DNA of 64,000 bases from Pisaster brevispinus (Eukaryota > Echinodermata > Asteroidea > Forcipulatida > Asteriidae): NCBI GenBank assembly GCA_023634235.1, contig JAMKCF010000003.1, forward strand, positions 17,020,742 to 17,084,741, written 5' to 3'. Below, one piece after another: positions 25,060 to 37,020 of this stretch (position 1 is the first letter of the stretch; every line of letters begins with the position of its first letter). The position numbers and the translations under genes were made by a program. A model generated the notes under the pieces. It was given only the letters and a program-made list of their open reading frames with translations. It was not told the origin of the DNA and searched no databases.

Positions 25060-26744
25060 ATATCCCAGTGGTTGGGAGATAGTTTCTGGTGGATCGTGAC
25101 CACGGTTCGAATCCCGGCAGTGTCCTTGATTCACTTTTTCTTTTTTTTGAGTCTAAAGATTTGAATCATGATTTCACTTATGAGGTAAGAATTTCGCATG
25201 TCTGTGCGTGGAACAGATAGCCCAGTGGTTGGGAGATAGTTTCTGGTGGATCGGGACCACGGTTCGAATCCGGGCGGTGTCCTTGATTCACTTTTTCTTT
25301 TTTCTGAGTCTAAAGATTCTGAGTCTAAAGATTTGAAATAGCCCAGTGGTTGGGAGATAGTTTCTGGTGGATCGGGACCACGGTTCGAATCCCGGCAGTG
25401 TCCTTGATTCACTTTTTCTTTTTTCTGAGTCTAAAGATTTGTGTCATGATTTCACTTATGAGGTAGATATTTCGCTTGTCTTTGCGTGGAACACATAGCC
25501 CAGTGGTTGGGAAATAGTTTCTGGTGGGTCGGGACCACGGTTCGAATCCCGGCAGGGTCCTTGATTCACTTTTTTTCTAAGTTTTTAGATTTGAATCATG
25601 ATTTCACTTATGAGGTATAGATTGCGCTTGTCTTTGCGTGGAACAAATAGCCCAGTGGTTGGGAGATAGTTTCTGGTGGGTCGGGACCACGGTTCGAATC
25701 CCGACAGGGTCCTTGATTCACTTTTTCTTTTTTCTAAGTCTAAAGATTTGAATCCTGATTTCACTTATGAGGTAGGAATTTCGCTTGTCTATGCGTGGAA
25801 CAAATAGCCCAGTGGTTGGGAGATAGTTTCTGGTGGATCGGGACCACGGTTCGAATCCGGGCGCTGTCCTTGATTCACTTTTTCTTTTTTCTGAGTCTAA
25901 AGATTTGAATCATGATTTCACTTATGAGCTAGATATTTCGCTTGTCTTTGCGTGGAACAAATAGCCCAGTGGTTGGGAGATAGTTTCTGGTGGGTCGGGA
26001 CCACGGTTCTAATCCCGGCAGTGTCCTTGATTCACTTTTTCTTTTTTCTAAATTTTTAGATTTGAATCATGATTTCACTTATGAGTTAGGAATTTCGCAT
26101 GTCTGTGCGTGGAACAGATAGCCCAGTGGTTGGGAGATAGTTTCTGGTGGATCGTGACCACGGTTCGAATCCCGGCAGTGTCCTTGATTCACTTTTTCTT
26201 TTTTTTGAGTGTAAAGATTTGAATCATGATTTCACTTATGAGGTAAGAATTTCGCATGTCTGTGCGTGGAACAAATAGCCCAGTGGTCGGGAGATAGTTT
26301 CTGGTGGATCGTGACCACGGTTCGAATCCCGGCAGTGTCCTTGATTCACTTTTTCTTTTTTTTAGTCTAAAGATTTGAATCATGATTTCACTTATGAGGT
26401 AAGAATTTCGCATGTCTTTGCGTGGAACAGATAGCCCAGTGGTTGGGAGATAGTTTCTGGTGGATCGGGACCACGGTTCGAATCCCGGCAGGGTCCTTGA
26501 TTCACTTTTTCGTTTTTCTAAGTCTTTAGATTTGAATCATGATTTCACTTATGAGGTAGGAATTTCGCTTGTCTTTGCGTGGAACAGATATCCCAGTGGT
26601 TGGGAGACAGTTTCTGGTGGATCCGGACCACGGTTCGAATCCCGGCAGTGTCCTTGATTCACTTTTTCTTTTTTCTAAGTCTTTAGATTTGAATCATGAT
26701 TTCACTTATGAGGTAAGAATTTCGCTTGGCTTTGCGTGGAACAG
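25060..26744 (+). repeat. 1685-bp higher-order repeat, copy 2
   Basis: Adjacent near-identical copy. Differences seen include GGGCGGTGTCC near 24175 versus GGGCGCTGTCC near 25860, and GTTTGTATC versus GTTTGTGTC-type changes near 23755/25440. Confidence 0.85.
25306..25355 (+). repeat. Second copy of the shortened monomer
   Basis: Identical junction to 23621-23670, moved by the 1685-bp duplication. Confidence 0.8.
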
Positions 26745-27430
26745 ATAGCCCAGTGGTTGGGAGATAGTTTCTGGTAGATCGGGACCCCGGTTCGAATCCC
26801 GGCAGTGTCCTTCATCTTCTTTTTCTTTTTTTCTGAGTCTAAGGATTAGAATCATGATTTCACTTATGAGGTAAGAATTTCGCTTGTCTTTGCGTGGAAC
26901 ACATAGCCCAGTGGTTGGGAAATAGTTTCTGATGGGTCGGGACCACGGTTCGAATCCCGGCAGGGTCCTTGATTCACTTTTTTCCTTTTTTTGAGTCTAA
27001 AGATTTGAATCATGATTTCACTTATGAGGTAGGAATTTCGTTTTTGCGTGGAACACTTAGCCCAGTGGTTGGGAGATAGTTTCTGGTGGATCGGGACTTG
27101 GTTCGAATCCCGGCTGTGTCCTTGATTCACTTTTTTTTCTGAGTCTAAAGATTTGAATCATGACTTCACTTATGAGGTAGGAATTTCGCTTGTCTTTGCG
27201 TGGAACAGATCTCCCAGTGGTTGGGAGATCGTTTCTGGTGGATCGGGACCACGGTTCGAATCTCGCCGAGGTCCTTGATTTACTTTTTATTTTTTCTGAG
27301 TGTAAAAATTTGAATCATGATTTCACTTATGTTGAAGGAATTTTGCTTGTCATTGCGTGAAACAGATACCCTAGTGGTTGGCAGATAGTTTCTGGTGGAT
27401 CGGGACCCCGGTTCGAATGCCGGCAGAGTC
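26745..27430 (+). repeat. Mixed monomers, including one with a perfect A-box hairpin
   Basis: Four to five monomers. One has an 8-bp lead deletion (TTTCGTTTTTGCGTGG near 27038) and a B-box flank cut to GGGACTTGG near 27096. Another carries the 9-bp hairpin at 27208. Confidence 0.7.
27208..27230 (+). other. Perfect 9-bp inverted repeat over the A box
   Basis: GATCTCCCA, loop GTGGT, then TGGGAGATC. The usual monomer has GATAGCCCA and TGGGAGATAG here, which pair imperfectly. This is the longest perfect stem I found at this site. Confidence 0.85.
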
Positions 27431-28235
27431 CTTGATCCCCTTTTTCATTTTTCTGAGTCTAAGGATTTGAATCATGATTTCACTTATGACGTATGAATTT
27501 CGCTTGTCTTTGCGTGAACAGATAGCCCAGTGGTTGGGAGATAGTTTCTAGTGGATCGGGCCCCCGCTTCGAATCCCGGCTGTGTCCTTGATTCACTTTT
27601 TTTTCTTAGTCTAAAGATTTGAATCCTGATTTCACTTATGAGGTAGGAATTTCGCTGTCCTTGCGTGGAACAGATAGCCCAGTGGTTGGGAGATAGTTTC
27701 TGGTGGATCGAGACCCCGGTTCGAATCCCGACAAGGTACTAGATTCACTTTTTCTTTTTCCTAAGTCTTTAGATTTGAATCATGATTTCACTTATGAGGT
27801 AGAAATTTCGCTTGTCTTTGCGTGGAACAAATAGCCCAGTGGTTGGGAGATAGTTTCTGGTAGATCGGGATCACGGTTCGAATCCCGGTAGGGTCCTTGA
27901 TCCCCTTTTTCATTTTTCTGAGTCTAAGGATTTGAATCATGATTTCACTTATGACGTATGAATTTCGCTTGTCTTTGTGTGGAACAGATAGCCCAGTGGT
28001 TGGGAGATAGTTTCTGGTGGATCGGGCCCCCGCATCGAATCCCGGCTGTGTCCTTGATTCACTTTTTTTTCTGAGTCTAAAGATTTGAATCCTGATTTCA
28101 CTTATGAGGTAGGAATTTCGCTGTCCTTGCGTGGAACAGATAGCCCAGTGGTTGGGAGATAGTTTCTGGTGGATCGGGACCCCGGTTCGAATCCCGACAA
28201 GGTACTAGATATACTTTTTCTTTTTCCTAAGTCTA

Positions 28236-28262
28236 AAGATTTGAATCCTGTGAGGTAGAAAT
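28236..28262 (+). repeat. Linker deletion in one monomer
   Basis: TTGAATCCTG is joined to TGAGGTAGAA; the ATTTCACTTA between them is missing. A sister copy near 28860 keeps it. Confidence 0.75.
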
Positions 28263-29060
28263 TTCGCTTGTCTTTGCGTGGAACAAATAGCCCAGTGGTT
28301 GGGTGATAGTTTCTGGTGGATCGGGACCACGGTTCGAATGCCGGCAGAGTCCTTGATTCACTTTTACCTTTTTCTGAGTCTAAAGAATTGAACCATGATT
28401 TTACTTATGACGTATGACTTTCGCTTGTCTTTGCGTGGAACAAATAGCCCAGTGGTTGGGAGATAGTTTCTGGTAGATCGGGATCACGGTTCGAATCCCG
28501 GTAGGGTCCTTGATCCCCTTTTTCATTTTTCTGAGTCCAAGGATTTGAATCATGATTTCACTTATGACGTATGAATTTCGCTTGTCTTTGCGTGGAACAG
28601 ATAGCCCAGTGGTTGGGAGATAGTTTCTGGTGGATCGGGCCCCCGCTTCGAATCCCGGCTGTGTCCTCGATTCACTTTTTTTTCTGAGTCTAAAGATTTG
28701 AATCCTGATTTCACTTATGAGGTAGGAATTTCGCTGTCCTTGCGTGGAACAGATAGCCCAGTGGTTGGGAGATAGTTTCTGGTGGATCGGGACCCCGGTT
28801 CGAATCCCGACAAGGTACTAGATATACTTTTACTTTTTCCTAAGTCTAAAGATTTGAATCCTGATTTCACTTATGAGGTAGAAATTTCGCTTGTCTTTGC
28901 GTGGAACAAATAGCCCAGTGGTTGGGAGATAGTTTCTGGTGGATCGGGACCACGGTTCGAATGCCGGCAGAGTCCTTGATTCACTTTTACCTTTTTCTGA
29001 GTCTAAAGAATTGAACCATGATTTTACTTATGACGTATGACTTTCGCTTGTCTTTGCGTT

Positions 29061-29090
29061 GAACAAATAGCCCAGTTTCTGGTAGATCGG
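29061..29090 (+). repeat. Monomer with truncated A-box region
   Basis: CAAATAGCCCAG is followed directly by TTTCTGGTAGATCGG. The 14-bp TGGTTGGGAGATAG segment is deleted, which removes the end of the A box and one arm of the local inverted repeat. Confidence 0.8.
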
Positions 29091-29930
29091 GATCACGGTT
29101 CGAATCCCGGTAGGGTCCTTGATCCCCTTTTTCATTTTTCTGAGTCTAAGGATTTGAATCATGATTTCACTTATGACGTATGAATTTCGCTTGTCTTTGC
29201 GTGAACAGATAGCCCAGTGGTTGGGAGATAGTTTCTAGTGGATCGGGCCCCCGCTTCGAATCCCGGCTGTGTCCTTGATTCACTTTTTTTTCTTAGTCTA
29301 AAGATTTGAATCCTGATTTCACTTATGAGGTAGGAATTTCGCTGTCCTTGCGTGGAACAGATAGCCCAGTGGTTGGGAGATAGTTTCTGGTGGATCGAGA
29401 CCCCGGTTCGAATCCCGACAAGGTACTAGATTCACTTTTACCTTTTTCTGAGTCTAAAGAATTGAACCCTGATTTCACTTATGAGGTAGGAATTTCGCTG
29501 TCCTTGCGTGGAACAGATAGCCCAGTGGTTGGGAGATAGTTTCTGGTGGATCGAGACCCCGGTTCGAATCCCGACAAGGTACTAGATTCACTTTTTCTTT
29601 TTCCTAAGTCTTTAGATTTGAATCATGATTTCACTTATGAGGTAGAAATTTCGCTTGTCTTTGCGTGGAACAAATAGCCCAGTGGTTGGGAGATAGTTTC
29701 TGGTAGATCGGGATCACGGTTCGAATCCCGGTAGGGTCCTTGATCCCCTTTTTCATTTTTCTGAGTCCAAGGATTTGAATCATGATTTCACTTATGACGT
29801 ATGAATTTCGCTTGTCTTTGCGTGGAACAGATAGCCCAGTGGTTGGGAGATAGTTTCTGGTGGATCGGGCCCCCGCTTCGAATCCCGGCTGTGTCCTTGA
29901 TTCACTTTTTTGTCTGAGTCAAAAGATTTG

Positions 29931-30780
29931 AATCGTGATTTCACTCATGAGGTAGGAATTTCGCTTGTCTTTGCGTGGGACAGATAGCACAGTGGTTGGG
30001 AGATAGTTACTGGTAGATCGGGACCCCGGTTCGAATCCCGGTAGGGTCCTTGATCCCTTTTTTCTTTTTTTCTGAGTCTAAAGATTTGAATCATGATTTA
30101 ACTTATAGGGTAAGAATTTCGCATGTCTTTGCTTGTAAAAGATAGCCCAGTGGTTGGGAGATAGTTTCTGGTGGATCGGGACCCCGGTTCGAATCCCGGC
30201 AGTGTCCTTGATCTTCTTTTTCTTTTTTCTTAATCTAAGGATTATTTTTCTTTTTTTTCTGAGTCTAAGTATTTGAATCATGATTTCATTTATGACGTAT
30301 GAATTTCGCTTGTCTTTGCGTGGAACAGATAGCCCAGTGGTTTGGGAGATAGTTTCTGGTGGATCGGGACCACGGTTCGAATCCCGACAAGGTCCTTGAT
30401 TCACTTTTTCTTTTTTCTGAGTCTAAGGATTTGAATCATGATTTCACTTATGACGTATGAATTTCGCTTGTCTTTGTCTGGAACAGATAGCCCAGTGGTT
30501 TGGGAGATTGTTTCTGGTGGATCGAGACCACGGTTCGAATCCCGACAAGGTCCTAGATTCACTTTTTTTTCTGAGTTTAAAGATTTGAATCATGATTTCA
30601 TTTATGATTTAGGAATTTCGCTTGTCTTTGCGTGGAACAGATAGCCCAGTGGTTTGGAGATAGTTTCTGGTGGATCGGGACCACGGTTCGAATCGCGACA
30701 AGGTCCTTGATTCACTTTTTTTTTTCTGAGTCTAAAGATTTGAGTCATGATTTCACTTATGACGTATGAATTTCGCTTAT
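29931..30780 (+). repeat. Mixed monomers with GGTTTGGGAGA insertions
   Basis: Five to six monomers. Several have one extra T in the D-loop-like part (GTGGTTTGGGAGAT near 30342 and 30500; GTGGTTTGGAGAT near 30650). The lead is TTGCTTGTAAAAGATAG near 30130. No block copy was found. Confidence 0.7.
30210..30272 (+). repeat. Local duplication of the T tract
   Basis: A TTCTTTTTTCTTAATCTAAGGATT segment is followed by a second TTTTTCTTTTTTTTCTGAGTCTAAG. The terminator-like tract and part of the linker are doubled within one monomer. Confidence 0.75.
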
Positions 30781-30952
30781 CTTTGCGTGGAACAGATAGC
30801 CCAGTGGTTGGGAGATAGTTTCTTGTGCATCAGAACCACGGTTCGAATCCAGGTAGGGTCCTTGATCCCCTTACCTTTTTTCTGATTCTAAAGATATGAA
30901 TCATGATTTCACTTATGAGGTAGGAATTTCGCTTGTCTTTGCGTGGAACAGA

Positions 30953-31937
30953 TAGCCCAGTGGTTGGGAGATAGTTTCTTGTGGATCAGAACCACGGTTA
31001 GAATCCAGGTAGGGTCCTTGATCCCCTTACCTTTTTTCTGATTCTAAAGATTTGAATCATGATTTCACTTATGAGGTAGGAATTTCGCATGTCTTTGCGT
31101 GGAACAGATAGCCCAGTGGTTGGGAGATAGTTTCTTGTGCATCAGAACCACGGTTCGAATCCAGGTAGGGTCCTTGATCCCCTTACCTTTTTTCTGATTC
31201 TAAAGATTTGAATCATGATTTCACTTATGAGGTAGGAATTTCGCATGTCTTTGCGTGGAACAGTTAGGCCAGTGGTTGGGAGATAGTTTCTGGCGGATCG
31301 TGACCACGGTTCAAATCCCGGCAGTGTCCTTGATTCACTTTTTCCTTTTTCAAAGTCTAAAAATTTGAATCATGATTTCACTCATGACGTAGGAATTTCG
31401 CTTGTCTTTGCGTGGAACAGATAGCCCAGTGGTTGGGAGATAGATTCTTGTGGATCAGGAACAGATAGCCCAGTTGTTGGGAGATAGTTTCTGGTGGATC
31501 GAGACCACGGTTCGAATCCCGACAAGGTCCTTGATTCACTTTTTCTTTTTTCTGAGTCTAAAGATTTGAGTCATGATTTCACTTATGACGTATGAATTTC
31601 GCTTATCTTTGCGTGGAACAGATAGCCCAGTGGTTGGGAGATAGTTTCTGGTGGATCGGGACCCCGGTTCGAATCTCGGCAGTGTCCTTGATCTTCTTTT
31701 TCTTTTTTCTGAGTCTAAGGATTTGAATCATGATTTCACTTATGACGTATGAATTTCGCTTGTCTTTGCGTGGAACAGATAGTCCAGTGGTTGGGAGATA
31801 GTTTCTGGTGGATCAGAACCACGGTTCGAATCCCGGCAAAGTCCGTGTTTCACTTTTTCTTTTTTTCTGAGTCTTTAGATTTGAATCATGATTTCACTTA
31901 TGAGGTAGGAATTTCGCTTGTCTTTGCGTGGAACAGA
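30953..31937 (+). repeat. 985-bp higher-order repeat, copy 1
   Basis: About six and a half monomers, marked by CAGAACCACGGTTAGAATCC, GATCCCCTTACCTTTTTT, CAGTTAGGCCAG with GGCGGATCG, and one double-A-box monomer at 31412. All marks recur 985 bp later. Confidence 0.85.
31412..31520 (+). repeat. Compound monomer with two A boxes and one B box
   Basis: A normal lead and A box (start 31422) run into GATTCTTGTGGATCAGGAACAG and then a second A-box-like TAGCCCAGTTG (start 31466) with a single B box at 31509. The second A box has the usual 43-bp spacing and the first lies 87 bp away. It looks like a 44-bp partial monomer inserted by unequal crossover at the repeated GGAACAGATAGCCCAG. Six more copies have junctions at 32426, 32942, 33455, 34126, 34639 and 35472. 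Confidence 0.85.
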
Positions 31938-32922
31938 TAGCCCAGTGGTTGGGAGATAGTTTCTTGTGGATCAGAACCACGGTTAGAATCCAGGTAGGGT
32001 CCTTGATCCCCTTACCTTTTTTCTGATTCTAAAGATTTGAATCATGATTTCACTTATGAGGTAGGAATTTCGCATGTCTTTGCGTGGAACAGATAGCCCA
32101 GTGGTTGGGAGATAGTTTCTTGTGCATCAGAACCACGGTTCGAATCCAGGTAGGGTCCTTGATCCCCTTACTTTTTTTCTGATTCTAAAGATTTGAATCA
32201 TGATTTCACTTATGAGGTAGGAATTTCGCATGTCTTTGCGTGGAACAGTTAGGCCAGTGGTTGGGAGATAGTTTCTGGCGGATCGTGACCACGGTTCAAA
32301 TCCCGGCAGTGTCCTTGATTCACTTTTTCCTTTTTCAAAGTCTAAAGATTTGAATCATGATTTCACTCATGACGTAGGAATTTCGCTTGTCTTTGCGTGG
32401 AACAGATAGCCCAGTGGTTGGGAGATAGATTCTTGTGGATCAGGAACAGATAGCCCAGTTGTTGGGAGATAGTTTCTGGTGGATCGAGACCACGGTTCGA
32501 ATCCCGACAAGGTCCTTGATTCACTTTTTCTTTTTTCTGAGTCTAAAGATTTGAGTCATGATTTCACTTATGACGTATGAATTTCGCTTATCTTTGCGTG
32601 GAACAGATAGCCCAGTGGTTGGGAGATAGTTTCTGGTGGATCGGGACCCCGGTTCGAATCTCGGCAGTGTCCTTGATCTTCTTTTTCTTTTTTCTGAGTC
32701 TAAGGATTTGAATCATGATTTCACTTATGACGTATGAATTTCGCTTGTCTTTGCGTGGAACAGATAGTCCAGTGGTTGGGAGATAGTTTCTGGTGGATCA
32801 GAACCACGGTTCGAATCCCGGCAAAGTCCGTGTTTCACTTTTTCTTTTTTTCTGAGTCTTTAGATTTGAATCATGATTTCACTTATGAGGTAGGAATTTC
32901 GCTTGTCTTTGCGTGGAACAGA
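31938..32922 (+). repeat. 985-bp higher-order repeat, copy 2
   Basis: Adjacent near-identical copy. It ends in a monomer that switches at about 32940 into another double-A-box segment. Confidence 0.85.
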
Positions 32923-32941
32923 TAGCCCAGTGGTTGGGAGA

Positions 32942-34125
32942 TAGATTCTTGTGGATCAGGAACAGATAGCCCAGTTGTTGGGAGATAGTTTCTGGTGGAT
33001 CGAGACCACGGTTCGAATCCCGACAAGGTCCTTGATTCACTTTTTCTTTTTTCTGAGTCTAAAGATTTGAATCATGATTTCACTTATGAGGTAAGAATTT
33101 CGCATGTCTTTGCGTGGAACAGATAGCCCAGTGGTTGGAGATACTTTCTTGTGCATCAGAACCACGGTTCGAATCCAGGTAGGGTCCTTGATCCCCTTAC
33201 CTTTTTTCTGATTCTAAAGATTTGAATCATGATTTCACTTATGAGGTAGGAATTTCGCATGTCTTTACGTGGAACAGTTAGGCCAGTGGTTGGGAGATAG
33301 TTTCTGGCGGATCGTGACCACGGTTCAAATCCCGGCAGTGTCCTTGATTCACTTTTTCCTTTTTCAAAGTCTAAAGATTTGAATCATGATTTCACTCATG
33401 ACGTAGGAATTTCGCTTGTTATTGCGTGGAACAGATAGCCCAGTGGTTGGGAGATAGATTCTTGTGGATCAGGAACAGATAGCCCAGTTGTTGGGAGATA
33501 GTTTCTGGTGGATCGAGACCACGGTTCGAATCCCGACAAGGTCCTTGATTCACTTTTTCTTTTTTTCTGAGTCTTTAGATTTGAATCATGATTTCACTTA
33601 TGAGGTAGGAATTTCGCTTGTCTTTGCGTGGAACAGATAGCCCAGTGGTTGGGAGATAGTTTCTTGTGGATCAGAACCACGGTTAGAATCCAGGTAGGGT
33701 CCTTGATCCCCTTACCTTTTTTCTGATTCTAAAGATTTGAATCATGATTTCACTTATGAGGTAGGAATTTCGCATGTCTTTGCGTGGAACAGATAGCCCA
33801 GTGGTTGGGAGATAGTTTCTTGTGCATCAGAACCACGGTTCGAATCCAGGTAGGGTCCTTGATCCCCTTACCTTTTTTCTGATTCTAAAGATTTGAATCA
33901 TGATTTCACTTATGAGGTAGGAATTTCGCATGTCTTTGCGTGGAACAGTTAGGCCAGTGGTTGGGAGATAGTTTCTGGCGGATCGTGACCACGGTTCAAA
34001 TCCCGGCAGTGTCCTTGATTCACTTTTTCCTTTTTCAAAGTCTAAAGATTTGAATCATGATTTCACTCATGACGTAGGAATTTCGCTTGTCTTTGCGTGG
34101 AACAGATAGCCCAGTGGTTGGGAGA
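32942..34125 (+). repeat. 1184-bp higher-order repeat, copy 1
   Basis: Defined by the TAGATTCTTG junctions at 32942 and 33455, which recur at 34126 and 34639. It shares its monomer types with the 985-bp block, so it is a rearranged relative. Confidence 0.8.
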
Positions 34126-34748
34126 TAGATTCTTGTGGATCAGGAACAGATAGCCCAGTTGTTGGGAGATAGTTTCTGGTGGATCGAGACCACGGTTCGA
34201 ATCCCGAGAAGGTCCTTGATTCACTTTTTCTTTTTTCTGAGTCTAAAGATTTGAATCATGATTTCACTTATGAGGTAAGAATTTCGCATGTCTTTGCGTG
34301 GAACAGATAGCCCAGTGGTTGGAGATAGTTTCTTGTGCATCAGAACCACGGTTCGAATCCAGGTAGTGTCCTTGATCCCCTTACCTTTTTTCTGATTCTA
34401 AAGATTTGAATCATGATTTCACTTATGAGGTAGGAATTTCGCATGTCTTTACGTGGAACAGTTAGGCCAGTGGTTGGGAGATAGTTTCTGGCGGATCGTG
34501 ACCACGGTTCAAATCCCGGCAGTGTCCTTGATTCACTTTTTCCTTTTTCAAAGTCTAAAGATTTGAATCATGATTTCACTCATGACGTAGGAATTTCGCT
34601 TGTTATTGCGTGGAACAGATAGCCCAGTGGTTGGGAGATAGATTCTTGTGGATCAGGAACAGATAGCCCAGTTGTTGGGAGATAGTTTCTGGTGGATCGA
34701 GACCACGGTTCGAATCCCGACAAGGTCCTTGATTCACTTTTTCTTTTT
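34126..34748 (+). repeat. 1184-bp higher-order repeat, partial copy 2
   Basis: Follows copy 1 for about 620 bp, then departs after GAGTCTAAAG where copy 1 has GAGTCTTTAG. Confidence 0.8.
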
Positions 34749-34810
34749 TCTGAGTCTAAAGATTTGAATCATGATTTCACTTATGAGGTAAGAATTTCGC
34801 ATGTCTTTGC

Positions 34811-35238
34811 GTGGAACAGATAGCCCAGTGGTTTGGAGATAGTTTCTGGTGGATCAGGACAACGGTTCGAATCCCGTTAGGGTCCTTGATCCCCTTTTTC
34901 TTTTTTTCTGAGTCTAAAGATTTGAATCATGATTTCACTTATGAGTTAGGAATTTCGCTTGTCTTTGCGTGGAACAGATCTCCCAGTGGTTGGGAGATAG
35001 TTTCTGGTGGATCAGGACAACGGTTCGAATCCCGTTAGGGTCCTTGATCCCCTTTTTCTTTTTTTCGGAGTCTAAAGATTTGAATCATGATTTCACTTAT
35101 GAGTTAGGAATTTCGCTTGTCTTTGCGTGGAACAGATCTCCCAGTGGTTGGGAGATAGTTTCTGGTGGATCAGGACAACGGTTCGAATCCCGGTAGGGTC
35201 CTTGATCCCCTTTTTCTTTTTTTCGGAGTCTAAAGATT
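34811..35238 (+). repeat. Three adjacent near-identical 158-bp monomers
   Basis: Lead and A-box regions near 34811, 34969 and 35127 are spaced 158 bp and share GATCAGGACAACGG, a CCCGTTAGGG or CCCGGTAGGG tail and ATGAGTTAGGAATT. Neighbouring monomers elsewhere usually differ in type, so this is a recent single-monomer expansion. The second and third carry the GATCTCCC A-box variant. Confidence 0.8.
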
Positions 35239-35629
35239 TGACTCATGATTTAATATATGAGGTAAGAATTTCGAATGTCTTTGCGTGTAAAAGATAGCCC
35301 AGTGGTTGGGAGATAGTTTCTTGTGGATCGGGACCACAGTTCGAATCCCGACAAGGTCCTTGATTCACTTTTTTCTTTTTTCTGAGTCTAAAGATTAGAA
35401 TCATGATTTCACTTATGACGTAGGAATTTCGCTTGTCTTTGCGTGGAACAGATAGCCCAGTGGTTGGGAGATAGATTCTTGTGGATCAGGAACAGATAGC
35501 CCAGTTGTTGGGAGATAGTTTCTGGTGGATCGAGACCACGGTTCGAATCCCGACAAGGTCCTTGATTCACTTTTTCTTTTTTCTGAGTCTAAAGATTTGA
35601 ATCATGATTTCACTTATGTCGTAGGAATT
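35239..35629 (+). repeat. Transition monomers
   Basis: Two to three monomers, including the last double-A-box unit (junction 35472) and one with GCGTGTAAAAGATAG near 35284. Confidence 0.7.
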
Positions 35630-37020
35630 TCGCTTGTCTTTGCGTGGAACAGTTAGCCCAGTGGTTGGGAGATAGTTTCTGGTGGATCGGGACCACAGTT
35701 CGAATCCCGACAAGGTACTTGATTCACTTTTTCTTTTTTCTGAGTCTAAAGATTTGAATCATGACTTCACTTATGAGGTAGGAATTTCGCTTGTCTTTGC
35801 GTGGAACAGATAGCCCAGTGGTTGGGAGATAGTTTCTTTTGGATCGGGACCACGGTTCTAATCCCGACAAGGTCCTTGATTCACTTTTTCTTTTTTCTGA
35901 GTCTTTAGATTTGAATCATGATTTCACTTATGACGTAGGAATTTCGCTTGTCTTTGCGTGGAACAGTTAGCCCAGTGGTTGGGAGATAGTTTCTGGTGGA
36001 TCGGGACCACGGTTCGAATCCCGACAAGGTCCTTGATTCACTTTTTCTTTTTTCTGAGTCTAAAGATTTGAATCATGACTTCACTTATGAGGTAAGAATT
36101 TCGCATGTCTTTGCGTGGAACAGATCTCCCAGTGGTTGGGAGATAGTTTCTGGTGGATCGGGACCACGGTTCGAATCCCGACAAGGTACTTGATTCACTT
36201 TTTCTTTTTTCTGAGTCTAAAGATTTGAATCATGACTTCACTTATGACGTTAGAATTTCGGTTGTCTTTGCGTGAAACAGATAGCCCAGTGGTTGGGAGA
36301 TAGTTTTTGGTGGATCGGGACCACGGTTCGAACCCCGACAAGGTACTTGATTCACTTTTTCTTTTTTTCTGAGTCTAAAGATTTGAATCATGATTTCACT
36401 TATGACGTTAGAATTTCGGTTGTCTTTGCGTGAAACAGATAGCCCAGTGGTTGGGAGATAGTTTCTGGTGGATCGGGACCACGGTTAGAATCCCGGCAAA
36501 GTCCTTGATTCACTTTTTCTTTTTTCTGAGTCTAAATATTTGAATCATGATTTCACTAATGAGGTAGGAATTTCGATTGTCTTTGCGTGGAACAGATAGC
36601 CCAGTGGTTGGAAGATAGTTTCTGGTGGATCGGGACCCCGGTTCGAATACCGACAAGGTACTTGATTCACTTTTTTTTTCTGAGTCTAAAGATTTGAATC
36701 ATGATTTCACTTATGAGGTAATAATTTCGCTTGTCTTTGCGTGGAACAGATAGCCCAGTGGTTGGGAGATAGTTTCTGGTAAATCGGGACCACGGTTCGA
36801 ATCCATGCAAAGTCCTTGATTTACTTTTTCTTTTTTCCGAGTCTAAAGATTTGAATCATGATTTCACTTATGAGGTAAGAATTTCGCATGTCTTTGCGTG
36901 GAACAGATCTCCCAGTGGTTGGGAGATAGTTTCTGGTGGATCGGGACCACGGTTCGAACCCCGACAAGGTACTTGATTCAATTTTTCTTTTTTCTGAGTC
37001 TAAAGATTTGAATCATGATT
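35630..37020 (+). repeat. Spaced duplication, copy 1 (offset 2346 bp)
   Basis: About nine monomers with the marks GACCACAGTTCG, TTCTTTTGGATCGG with GGTTCTAATCC, GATCTCCC, GGTTCGAACCCC, GGTTAGAATCCC and TTCAATTTTTC. The same series reappears 2346 bp downstream. 37021-37975 between them holds its own 471-bp echo of the GGTTGGAAGATAG monomer (near 36608 and 37076). Confidence 0.82.

Larger units (their letters stand above)
27431..29930 (+). repeat. ~610-bp higher-order repeat, several copies
   Basis: A four-monomer unit recurs with lead motifs of its GATCGGGATCACGG monomer near 27822, 28435, 29058 and 29665 (spacings 613, 623 and 607). The unit holds a GATCCCCTTTTTCATTTTT tract, a GGGCCCCCGCTTCGAATCC B-box variant, a TTCGCTGTCCTTGCG lead variant and a GGTACTAGAT tail. 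27514 and 29201, 1687 bp apart, share a one-base lead deletion (GCGTGAACAG), so larger copying also took place. Confidence 0.8.

Noticed and set aside
26460..26657. Plus-strand short open frames starting in the GTGGATCGGGACC region (about 65 codons, many copies)
   Set aside because: They span the tRNA-like part and T tract of consecutive monomers and vanish with single-base indels. Not conserved as protein.
34811..35238. Start of a new satellite family
   Set aside because: The three 158-bp units carry all standard monomer blocks; they are a local expansion of the same family.
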